Origin: AC-32 sp963717475
Lineage (GTDB): Bacteria > Actinomycetota > Thermoleophilia > Gaiellales > Gaiellaceae
Reading direction: 5' to 3'
Assembly: GCA_963717475.1 (NCBI GenBank)
Contig: OY970337.1
Span: 1,736,001-1,800,000 of the forward strand
Length of the DNA stretch: 64,000 bases
In this document: positions 54,158 through 61,778 of the stretch, piece after piece
Numbering within the stretch: position 1 is the stretch's first letter
How the letters are laid out: each line of letters begins with the position of its first letter
Translations under genes and position numbers: made by a program
The notes under the pieces: generated by a model
What the model was told of the DNA's origin: nothing
Seen by the model: only the letters and a program-made list of their open reading frames with translations
Databases searched by the model: none

Positions 54158-54982
54158 ATGAGACCGGTGAGCCAGCTGTACACGCCGCCCGAGCTCGAGC
54201 CAGGCTTTCGCGACTACGAGCCGATCCAGCCCGAGCCCGGCTGGAAGTCGCTGGCGCGCAAGCTCTGGGCGCCGTTCGTCGCCGTCGGAGCCTTCCTCGC
54301 GAAATTCGGCGTGGTACTGCTCAAGTTCAAGTTCCTCTGGACGATGTTCGTCTCCGCCGCGGTCTACGTGTGGATCGGCGGCTGGGCGTTCGGGATCGGG
54401 CTCATCCTGCTGCTCTTCGTCCACGAGATGGGCCACGTGCTCGAGGCCAGGCGTCAGGGCCTGCCCGTTTCCGCGCCGATGTTCATCCCGTTCCTCGGCG
54501 CGATGATCACCATGCGCGAGCTGCCGCACGACGCCTGGCGCGAGGCGCGGATCGGGATCGCGGGCCCGCTGCTGGGCTCGCTGGGCGCGGCCGCGGTCTA
54601 TGCGGTCGGCGTCGCGTACGACTCCCGGTCGCTGAAGGCGATCGCCTTTCTCGGCTTCCTGATCAACCTCTTCAACCTGCTGCCGGCGAGCCCGCTCGAC
54701 GGCGGGCGGATCGCGGCCGCGCTGCATCCGTCGATGTGGTGGCTCGGCGTGCTCGGGCTCCTCGCGCTGGTGGTCTACCGCCCGAACCCGATCCTCATCC
54801 TGATCCTGCTGCTCTCCGCCAGCGAGATCTGGCACCGCTGGCAGCTGCGCAAGCTGCCGCAGGCCCAGGACTACTACCGCGTGGCGCCGCACCGGCGGCT
54901 GGGGATGGGCCTGCTCTACTTCGGCCTGGCCGCCGCGCTCGTCTTCGGCATGCACGCAACCCACGTGCCCCGCGCGTTCTGA
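54158..54982 (+). CDS. Site-2-protease-family membrane metalloprotease
   Basis: 274 residues, about six hydrophobic segments. The zinc motif HEMGH is in a helix (GIGLILLLFVHEMGHVLEARRQGLPVSAPMFIPFLGAMITM), and the second motif NLLPASPLDGGRI (N/P..DGG) supplies the third ligand. A C-terminal tail has two more helices. S2P enzymes cut membrane-embedded regulators such as anti-sigma factors; no target is visible. The start at ATG 54158 is preferred because earlier in-frame codons overlap the kinase gene. Confidence 0.9.
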   Translation: MRPVSQLYTPPELEPGFRDYEPIQPEPGWKSLARKLWAPFVAVGAFLAKFGVVLLKFKFLWTMFVSAAVYVWIGGWAFGIGLILLLFVHEMGHVLEARRQGLPVSAPMFIPFLGAMITMRELPHDAWREARIGIAGPLLGSLGAAAVYAVGVAYDSRSLKAIAFLGFLINLFNLLPASPLDGGRIAAALHPSMWWLGVLGLLALVVYRPNPILILILLLSASEIWHRWQLRKLPQAQDYYRVAPHRRLGMGLLYFGLAAALVFGMHATHVPRAF

Positions 54983-54983
54983 G

Positions 54984-55682
54984 TTGGAAGACCGCCGAGT
55001 CCTAGACCGCCGAGACGGCGATCTCGCCGAACACGTCGCGCGGATCGCGAGCGAGTTCCGCCGGGGCTTCGAGGCCGTCGAGCGGATCGGCGGGCCGGCC
55101 GTGTCGATCTTCGGCTCCGCGCGGGTCGCCGAGGATCACCCCGCCTACGCTGAGGCCCGGGAGGTCGCGCGGCGGCTCGCCGAGGCCGGATTCGCGATCG
55201 TGACCGGCGGCGGGCCCGGCGTGATGGAGGCGGCCAATCGGGGCGCGCGCGAGGGCGGCGGGCTCTCGGTCGGCTTCAACATCGAGCTGCCACACGAGCA
55301 GCACTCGAACCCGTACCTCGACATCGACGTCACGTTCAGCCACTTCTACGCGCGCAAGACGATGTTCGTGAAGGCGGCGGAAGGGTTCGTGATCTTTCCG
55401 GGCGGGTTCGGCACCTTCGACGAGCTGTTCGAGTCGCTGACGCTGATCCAGACCGGCAAGGTCCTCCACTTCCCGGTCGTGCTCTTCGACTCGGGCTACT
55501 GGAGCCCGATGCTCGACTGGGTCCGCTCGCGCACCCTCGCCGAGGAGATGGTCTCGCCTGAGGACCTCGAGCTGTTGCACCTCACCGACGACGCGGAGGA
55601 CGCGGTCGCCACGATCGTCGACTGCTACGAGCGGCACTGTGCTGCGATGCCGGCCGAGCCCGAGAAGGCCGACGCGCAGTAG
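54984..55682 (+). CDS. LOG-family protein (Rossmann fold, TIGR00730 type)
   Basis: 232 residues with both LOG motifs: GGGPGVMEAANRGAREGGG (PGGxGTxxE counterpart of the first loop) and IFPGGFGTFDELFE. The preceding FGSARVAEDHPAYAEAREVARRLAEAGFAIVTGG is typical. Members release the base of nucleoside monophosphates, as in cytokinin-activating phosphoribohydrolases, or bind nucleotides. TTG 54984 is the start, directly after the S2P-like stop, so the two are coupled. Confidence 0.87.
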   Translation: MEDRRVLDRRDGDLAEHVARIASEFRRGFEAVERIGGPAVSIFGSARVAEDHPAYAEAREVARRLAEAGFAIVTGGGPGVMEAANRGAREGGGLSVGFNIELPHEQHSNPYLDIDVTFSHFYARKTMFVKAAEGFVIFPGGFGTFDELFESLTLIQTGKVLHFPVVLFDSGYWSPMLDWVRSRTLAEEMVSPEDLELLHLTDDAEDAVATIVDCYERHCAAMPAEPEKADAQ

Positions 55683-55685
55683 GAG

Positions 55686-56504
55686 TTAAGAGGGCGGCAC
55701 GACCTGGATCGGCGGGGTCGTCCCGGTCAGGCCGGTCGTGGGGTCGGTCGCCGTGATCGTCTGCATCCCGACCGTGCGCAGGACCGCTCCCGGGAAGGTG
55801 TGCTGCGCGGCGTCTGTTGCCGCGTAGCTGTACCCGGCCGGCATCGTCGCCGCCGGGTCGCTGCTCGTCAGCTGCACGGTCCCGAGGTACGGATAGGCGT
55901 TGTTCCCGTAGGCGTCGACGGCGCGGACGGTGATGCTGAACGCCGTCCCTGTCGTCGCGACGCTGGTCGTCTGCACGAAGAGACCGACCGGCGGCCCGCC
56001 CTTCACCTTGACGACGGGCTGCTTGCCCGGAAGTAGCGCCCGGAACTTCGCCTTGCGGCCCCCGGCTGCCGAGCGGGTCAGCGCCAGGAAGACGTAGCCG
56101 TCGGCGGTGAGCTGCGGCGCGGTCACGTTCGAGTACACGAGCTGGTAGCTCTGGTGGCGCTTGCACGTGGTCGCGATCGTGACCTTGCGGACGCCGACCG
56201 AAAGGATCTTCGTCGACGCCGCGCACTGGCCCGCGCGCAGCTCGACATAGCCCGGCCCCGAGGCGTTGCGACGCTGCGGCGCGGTCCAGCCGCGCGGGAA
56301 CTCGACCAGCGTCTGACCGCGGAGAGACGACGAGTCGGCGGTGTAGGTGAACGTCAGCTGGTTGCCGGACGACCCCGCGTAGAGGATGTTCGGCGTGGCG
56401 CCCATCCGGCCGATCCCTCTCGGGCTGGAGGCGCCCGCCGCGGCCGCCGCGAGGGCGGAGCCGAGCACGGCAAGTACAACGAGGCTGACCCGGGTCCCGT
56501 GCAC
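55686..56504 (-). CDS. Exported Ig/invasin-like protein
   Basis: 272 residues. Signal peptide (VSLVVLAVLGSALAAAAAGASS), an N-terminal beta domain (LYAGSSGNQLTFTYTADSSSLRGQTLVEFPRGWTAPQ.., with two Cys in GQCAAS and TTCKRH), and a C-terminal Ig-like fold of the bacterial big-domain type (VGLFVQTTSVATTGTAFSITVRAVDAYGNNAYPYLGTVQLTSSDPAATMPAGYSY..GMQTITATDPTTGLTG). It is extracytoplasmic with no anchor seen. Convergent with the LOG gene. Confidence 0.75.
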   Translation of the reverse strand: MHGTRVSLVVLAVLGSALAAAAAGASSPRGIGRMGATPNILYAGSSGNQLTFTYTADSSSLRGQTLVEFPRGWTAPQRRNASGPGYVELRAGQCAASTKILSVGVRKVTIATTCKRHQSYQLVYSNVTAPQLTADGYVFLALTRSAAGGRKAKFRALLPGKQPVVKVKGGPPVGLFVQTTSVATTGTAFSITVRAVDAYGNNAYPYLGTVQLTSSDPAATMPAGYSYAATDAAQHTFPGAVLRTVGMQTITATDPTTGLTGTTPPIQVVPPS

Positions 56505-56539
56505 GGCCCCGAGTGTACTGACGGCCTACACTGGACGAA

Positions 56540-57841
56540 ATGGAGCTTCGCGACCTGCCCTCAGTCGACGAGCTCGCGCGAGACGAGCGGCTGGCCGGCG
56601 AGCCGCCGGCGCTCGCGGTCGCGGCGGCGCGCAGCGCCCTGGAGCGGGCGCGCGAGGAGATCAGGGCAGGTCACGAGCCGGGCGACCTGGGCGAGCGCGC
56701 GCTGCGGGAGCTGGCCGCAGCCCGGGCGCCGAGCCTGCGACGCGCGCTGAACGCGACCGGGGTGATCGTGCACACGAATCTCGGCCGGGCTCCGCTCCCG
56801 GAGGCCGCGCTCGAGCGGGCGCTCGAAGTCGGCCGCAGCTACTCGAACCTGGAATACGACCTCTCGGCCGGCGCGCGCGGCTCGCGCCAGGATCACGTCG
56901 CCTCGATCCTGCGGCGGCTGACCGGCGCCGAGGCTGCGCTCGTCGTCAACAACAACGCGGCGGCGGTCATGCTTGCGCTCGCCGCGCTCGCGGAGGGCCG
57001 CGAAGTGCTCGTCTCCCGCGGCGAGCTGATCGAGATCGGCGACGGCTTCCGGATCCCGGACGTGCTCGCGCGCTCGGGGGCCTATCTCCGCGAGGTCGGC
57101 ACGACCAACCGCACCCGCGCCTCGGACTACGAGCGGGCGATCGGGCCCGAGACGGCGGTTCTCCTGCGCGTGCACCAGTCCAACTTCCGCGTCGTCGGCT
57201 TCACCGAGCACCCGACGGTGGCCGACGTCGCGGCGGTCGCGCGGCGGCACGAGCTGCCGCTCGTGGACGATCTCGGCTCGGGCGTGCTCGTCCACCTCGA
57301 GGACGAGCCCTCCGCCAGGGAGAGCCTCGCCGCAGGCGCCGACCTCGTCTGCTTCTCCGGCGACAAGCTGCTCGGCGGGCCGCAGGCCGGGATCGTCGTC
57401 GGCCGCGCGGATCTCGTCGAGAAGCTCCGCCGCCACCCGCTCCAGCGCGCTCTGCGCGCGGACAAGCTGACGCTGGCGGCGCTGGAGGGCACGCTCGGGC
57501 TCTATCTCGACCCCGACCGGGCCGCGCGCGAGGTTCCGGTCCTGCGGATGCTGCACGAGCCGGCCGAGGCCGTCCGGGCCCGCGCCGAGCGACTCGCGCA
57601 GGCGGTGGGCGGCGAGGTCGAGGAGACGGTCGGCCGGGTCGGCGGCGGTGCGCTGCCGCTGACGGAGCTTCCGAGCTTCGCGTGCGCGGTCGACGAGAAC
57701 CTCGCGGCGCCGCTGCGCGACGGGGACCCACCCGTCGTCGGAGTCGTGCGCGACGGCCGCCTCCTGCTCGACTGCCGCACGCTGACCGACGCGGAAGCCG
57801 CCGAAGCGGCGGACCGCGTCCTCGCTTCCCGCACCGGGTGA
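56540..57841 (+). CDS. selA: L-seryl-tRNA(Sec) selenium transferase
   Basis: PLP enzyme converting Ser-tRNA(Sec) to Sec-tRNA(Sec) using selenophosphate. The 433 residues have the PLP lysine K276 in CFSGDKLLGGPQAG, the early NATGVIVHTNLGRAPL motif, YSNLEYDL, VVNNNAAAV and VDDLGSG. The frame is intact and the length normal. GTGA overlap links it to the embedded methyltransferase and through it to selB. Confidence 0.96.
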   Translation: MELRDLPSVDELARDERLAGEPPALAVAAARSALERAREEIRAGHEPGDLGERALRELAAARAPSLRRALNATGVIVHTNLGRAPLPEAALERALEVGRSYSNLEYDLSAGARGSRQDHVASILRRLTGAEAALVVNNNAAAVMLALAALAEGREVLVSRGELIEIGDGFRIPDVLARSGAYLREVGTTNRTRASDYERAIGPETAVLLRVHQSNFRVVGFTEHPTVADVAAVARRHELPLVDDLGSGVLVHLEDEPSARESLAAGADLVCFSGDKLLGGPQAGIVVGRADLVEKLRRHPLQRALRADKLTLAALEGTLGLYLDPDRAAREVPVLRMLHEPAEAVRARAERLAQAVGGEVEETVGRVGGGALPLTELPSFACAVDENLAAPLRDGDPPVVGVVRDGRLLLDCRTLTDAEAAEAADRVLASRTG

Positions 57842-58785
57842 GCGAGCGGTCGCAAGACCCGCTCTGGGACCTGCTCCGAGGCGCGCTCGGCACGCGCGCG
57901 GTCGCGATAGTGGCGGAACTCGGCGTGCCGGATGTCCTGGCGGAGGGACCGCGCCCCGTCGCCGAGGTCGCGCATGAAGTCGGCGCCGACCCCGACACGC
58001 TCTACCGCCTGCTCCGCGCGCTCGCGAGCGAAGGCCTCTTCGCCGAGGAGGAGCCTGGCGTCTTCCGCAACACCGACGCCTCCGAGCGGCTCCGCGGCGG
58101 GTGGGCAGACTTCGCGCACCTCTTCGGCGGGATCTTCTACCAGGCGTTGGCAGACCTGGACGCGTCCGGCGAATCGCGCTTCGAGGCACGCTTCGGCAGC
58201 GATTTCTGGACCTGGCTGAAGGCTCATCCCGAGGAGCGCGGCGCCTTCGACCGCGCAATGGAGCAGGGCAAGGAGGGCCGGCTCGAGCGGCTGAAAGCGG
58301 TCGAATGGCGGGGCGACGAGACCGTCGTCGACGTCGGCGGCGGAAACGGCTCGCTGCTGGTCGGCCTTCTGGGCGTGCAGCCGGGGCTGCGCGGGATCGT
58401 CCTCGACCTGCCCGAGACGGAGCGGGACGAGGCTGCGCTCGGCGACCGGATCGAATTCGTCGAGGGAGACTTCTTCGAGAGCGTGCCGCGAGGCGACGTC
58501 TACATCCTGGGAACGATCCTCCACGACTGGGACGACGAGCGGGCCACCGCGATCCTGCGGACGATCCACGCGGCCGCCCCAGCGGACGCCCGTCTGCTCG
58601 TCATCGACGCGGTCGTGCCCGCCGGGAACGAGCCGGGCGGCGGCAAGTGGCTCGATCTGCTCATGCTCGCCCTCTCAGGCGGGAAGGAACGAAGCGAGGC
58701 GCAGTGGCGCGAGCTGCTCGCGGCCGGCGGCTTCGAGCCGGTTCGGTTCCATGCGGCGCTGATCGAGGCCGTCCCGTGCCGCTGA
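57838..58785 (+). CDS. O-methyltransferase-family protein inside the sel operon
   Basis: 315 residues, plant-type O-methyltransferase fold as in actinobacterial AdoMet-dependent methyltransferases. The N-terminal winged-helix dimerisation part (LLRGALGTRAVAIVAELGVPDVLAEGPRPVAEVAHEVGADPDTLYRLLRALASEGLF) precedes motif I VVDVGGGNGSLLVGLLGVQPGLRGIVLDLPE. After it come EFVEGDFFESVPRGDVYILGTILHDWDDERATAILRTI (catalytic-His-like HDW) and the tail LDLLMLALSGGKERSEAQWRELLAAGGF. GTG 57838 overlaps the selA stop (GTGA), and the 3' end overlaps the selB start by 10 bp, so it is translated with both. The substrate is unknown. Confidence 0.85.
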   Translation: MSERSQDPLWDLLRGALGTRAVAIVAELGVPDVLAEGPRPVAEVAHEVGADPDTLYRLLRALASEGLFAEEEPGVFRNTDASERLRGGWADFAHLFGGIFYQALADLDASGESRFEARFGSDFWTWLKAHPEERGAFDRAMEQGKEGRLERLKAVEWRGDETVVDVGGGNGSLLVGLLGVQPGLRGIVLDLPETERDEAALGDRIEFVEGDFFESVPRGDVYILGTILHDWDDERATAILRTIHAAAPADARLLVIDAVVPAGNEPGGGKWLDLLMLALSGGKERSEAQWRELLAAGGFEPVRFHAALIEAVPCR

Positions 58786-60501
58786 CGGTCGGCACCGCCG
58801 GCCACATCGACCACGGCAAGACGTGGCTCGTACGGGCGCTGACCGGCAAGGACACCGACCGCCTGCCCGAGGAGCAGCAGCGCGGGATCTCGATCGAGCT
58901 CGGGTACGCGCCGCTCGATCTCGGCGACGGGGTGCGCGTCTCGCTCGTCGACGTCCCGGGCCACGAGCGTTTCGTGCGGACGATGGTCGCAGGCGCGACC
59001 GGGATCGACCTCTTCCTGCTCGTGATCGACGCTGCCGAGGGCGCGCGGCCGCAGACGCACGAGCACCTCGCGATCCTGCGCCTGCTTGGCGTCGAGCGTG
59101 GAGTCGTGGCGGTCACGAAGGCCGATGCGGTCGACCCGGAGACCCTCGAACTGGCACTCGCCGAGGCGGGTGAGCTCGTTCCGGGCGCGGAGGTAGTGGC
59201 GGTAAGCGCCAAGACCGGCGAGGGGCTCGACGAGCTGCGGGCAGCCTTGCGGGCGACAGGCGCGCGAGGCCGAGCGCGACCGCTCCGGTGGTGCGACGCG
59301 CCTGTACGTCGACCGCGCGTTCACGCTGACCGGGATCGGGACCGTGGTGACCGGGACGCTCTGGTCGGGCTCGATCTCGCCCGGCGACGAGCTGCGCGTC
59401 GAGCCGGCGGGCGTACGGACCCGCGCGCGCAGCGTGCAGGTGCACGACCTCGATGTCCTCCGCGCCGAAGCCGGGCAGCGCGTCGCGGTCAATCTGCCGG
59501 GCCTCGCCCGCACGGTGCTGGGCCGCGGCCACGCGCTCGTCGAGCCCGGCCACTACCCCGTCAGCTGGCGGCTCGACGTCGTCCTCGAGGAGCTCGAGCC
59601 CATCCCGGCGGCGGTGACCGTTCACCTCGGCACGAGCGACGTCTCCGCCCGCGTCGTCCGCTCGGGCCGGTTCGCACAGCTTCGCCTGCGCGAGCCGGTG
59701 GTCGCCGCACGCGGCGATCGCGTGATCCTGCGGACGGAGACGACCGTCGGCGGCGGGACGGTGCTCGACCCGGCGCCCGCGCGCTCGTTCGATCCGGAGC
59801 GGCTCGAGCTGCTCGAGCGCGGAACGCCCGAGGAGATCTTGCGCGCGCTCGTTCGAGGGCCTGTCACCGGCGCGAGCCTGCAGGCCCGCGGGCTGTTCGC
59901 GCCCGCCGAGCTTGCCCGCGGGCTCGCGGCGCTCGAGCAGGCCGGCGACTGGTTCTTCACGCCGGAGTGGCTCGAAGAGGTGCGCGCGGCGGCACGCGAG
60001 CGGCTCGCGCGGCGCGCCGAGGAATCGCCGCTCGACCCGGGCCTGCCGCTGGCCGAGCTGCTGCCGCCGGAACCGTGGGCCGCGACTGTCGCGCCGCTCC
60101 TCCACGTCGAGCGCCGCGGGGCCAAGGCATTCCTCCCGGGCGCAGCGCCGCGCCTGGCGAACGACAAGGCCGCCACGGCCGCACAACTCGAAGCGGAGCT
60201 CGAGGAGAACGGCTTCGCCCGCCTCGACGACCGGGAGCTCGGAGCCTTCCTCGAGGCCGGCGGGCGCCTGAAGCGCGTCGGCGACGGCCTCGCCGTCTCG
60301 ACCGAGCTCTACGAGCGCGGGCGCGAGACGCTGCACGAGCTCGACCCGATCACGCTCGCCGCCTTCCGTGACGCCCTCGGCATCTCGCGCCGGACCGCGC
60401 AGCTCCTGCTCGAGCGCTTCGACGCCGACGGCCTTACGCGCAGAGTCGGCGACGAGCGCGTGCTGCGACGCTCGGCGGTGAAAGGAAAAGGCCCGCCGTA
60501 G
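58776..60501 (+). CDS. selB: Selenocysteine-specific elongation factor SelB (frame shift near 59273)
   Basis: Delivers Sec-tRNA(Sec) to UGA codons. GTP domain: GTAGHIDHGKTWLVRALTG (P loop), DTDRLPEEQQRGISIELGYA, VDVPGHERFV, TKADAV. A frame slip near 59273 separates it from the rest (VDRAFTLTGIGTVVTGTLWSGSISPGDELRVEPAG.., domains II/III). The C-terminus has winged-helix mRNA-binding repeats (LERGTPEEILRALVRGPVTGASLQARGLF.., FRDALGISRRTAQLLLERFDADGLTRRVGDERVLR). The total length is one base over a multiple of three, in line with one inserted base. GTG 58776 overlaps the methyltransferase end. Confidence 0.95.
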
Positions 60502-60508
60502 CGGGCCT
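60489..60508. terminator. Hairpin between selB and TolB-like gene
   Basis: AGGCCCGC-cgta-GCGGGCCT with flanking A-rich and T/C tracts, overlapping the selB stop. It can act for both converging transcripts. Confidence 0.75.
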
Positions 60509-60531
60509 CTCCCACGGGAAGTCGGAACCGG

Positions 60532-61509
60532 CTAGCTCGGCCCGATCGTCACCAGGTGCCAGCTCGGATCGGCCTTGAAGGCCTTGTCGAACGTGAGCTG
60601 GGTCACCGGGTGCACGACCGTGCTGCCCAGCAGCGGAGTCGTGTAGATCTCCGTGTAACCGGTGCGGTTGCTGACGAATGCGAGCGTCCGCCCGTCAGGC
60701 GCGTACGCCGGATGGACGTCGCTGTACTTGCTCAGCGTGATCCGCACAGGCGCCGGCGTGGTGCTGGTGCTGAGGACATCGAGCGTCCAGATGTCGTTCG
60801 AGCCCATCAGGTTGCTCGCGTACGCGATCTGCGCACCGCTCGGCGACCAGGTCGGGTCGAAGTACGTCGCCCCGTTCCAGTCGGCGGTCACGTGCGTCAG
60901 CCGGCCGGTGGTCATGCTGAGCAGGAAGATCCCGTTACCGCCGAGCGGCGCACCCGTCCGGTAGAAGGCGATCGTCTTCCCGTCAGGCGCCACAGCGGGG
61001 CCGAGGTTCTGCACGGGTGCCGAGGTCTTGGTCAGCTGCCTGACCGCGGTGCCCTTGCTCGAGACCGAGAACAGGTCGAAGTTCCCGTCTCTGTTGCTCG
61101 TGAAGTAGACCGTGTTGTCGTCGGCCCAGCTCGGATGACAGTTCCAGATTCCTGGAACCGGGCTGAGCGTCAGAGGACGCAGGTTCGAACCGTCCGCGTT
61201 GACGACCATCAGGTCCGCGCCGCCGGTGACGTGCTGGCGCTCGAAAGCGACTGCTGCGCCGCTCGGGGACCACACCGGCTGAACGTCGCTGCGCGCGCCG
61301 ATGGTCTTGTCGTGCGAGACGTTGAACAGATTCTTGCCGGCAGCGTTCATCGTGTAGATGTCCGCCTGCCCGTCGGCCTGGCTGGTGAACGCGATCTTGG
61401 AGACCGTCGGTCCATAGGCGTCCTGATTGATCACAGGCGCCGCCAAGGCCGGAACCGCTCCGAACGCTGCAGTCGCGACTACGGCAACTGCCCATCGAAG
61501 CTTCATCAT
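60532..61509 (-). CDS. Exported TolB-like beta-propeller protein
   Basis: 325 residues. Signal peptide (MKLRWAVAVVATAAFGAVPALA), then about six TolB/WD40-like repeats, each with a 'F.S..DG..DIY.MN..G...' and 'P.WSPDG..IAF' pattern: IAFTSQADGQADIYTMNAAG, PVWSPSGAAVAFERQ, NADGSNLRPLTLSP, TSNRDGNFDLFSVSSKG, PTWSPSGAQIAYASN, PAYAPDGRTLAFVSNRTGYTEIY. Probably periplasmic. A strong GGAGGTGGAG ribosome-binding site fixes ATG 61509. It lies between selB and tRNA-Sec with no evident link. Confidence 0.88.
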   Translation of the reverse strand: MMKLRWAVAVVATAAFGAVPALAAPVINQDAYGPTVSKIAFTSQADGQADIYTMNAAGKNLFNVSHDKTIGARSDVQPVWSPSGAAVAFERQHVTGGADLMVVNADGSNLRPLTLSPVPGIWNCHPSWADDNTVYFTSNRDGNFDLFSVSSKGTAVRQLTKTSAPVQNLGPAVAPDGKTIAFYRTGAPLGGNGIFLLSMTTGRLTHVTADWNGATYFDPTWSPSGAQIAYASNLMGSNDIWTLDVLSTSTTPAPVRITLSKYSDVHPAYAPDGRTLAFVSNRTGYTEIYTTPLLGSTVVHPVTQLTFDKAFKADPSWHLVTIGPS

Positions 61510-61638
61510 CTTCTCCACCTCCTTAGTTTCCTCCAGGAGGCTGTCGCACCTCGGTCGATATCGCATCGGCTACTTCCCACACGCCGCCTCAGTAGAAAGC
61601 AGCACCGGACGGAGGCCCGGCGGCGCTAGGCTCGCGGC

Positions 61639-61731
61639 GGAGCGGCATGGGCCCGGTGGCCCAGCTGGTCTTCAAAACCGGTGCGGTCGTGTAACCCACG
61701 GCTCGGTAGGTTCGACTCCTGCGCCGCTCCG
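61639..61731 (+). tRNA. selC: Selenocysteine tRNA (UCA anticodon)
   Basis: 93 nt. 8-bp acceptor stem GGAGCGGC/GCCGCTCC with discriminator G, a D arm with long stem (GGGCC..GGCCC), anticodon loop CTTCAAA (UCA) between CTGGT and ACCGG, a very long variable arm, and T arm AGGTTCGACTCCT. Size and the elongated acceptor and D stems are diagnostic of bacterial tRNA-Sec. It lies 1.1 kb after selB; CCA is not encoded. Confidence 0.97.
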
Positions 61732-61778
61732 CTAGCCGAAAGTTGGCACCGACGTCGAATCGAGGGATAGTCGGTGGG

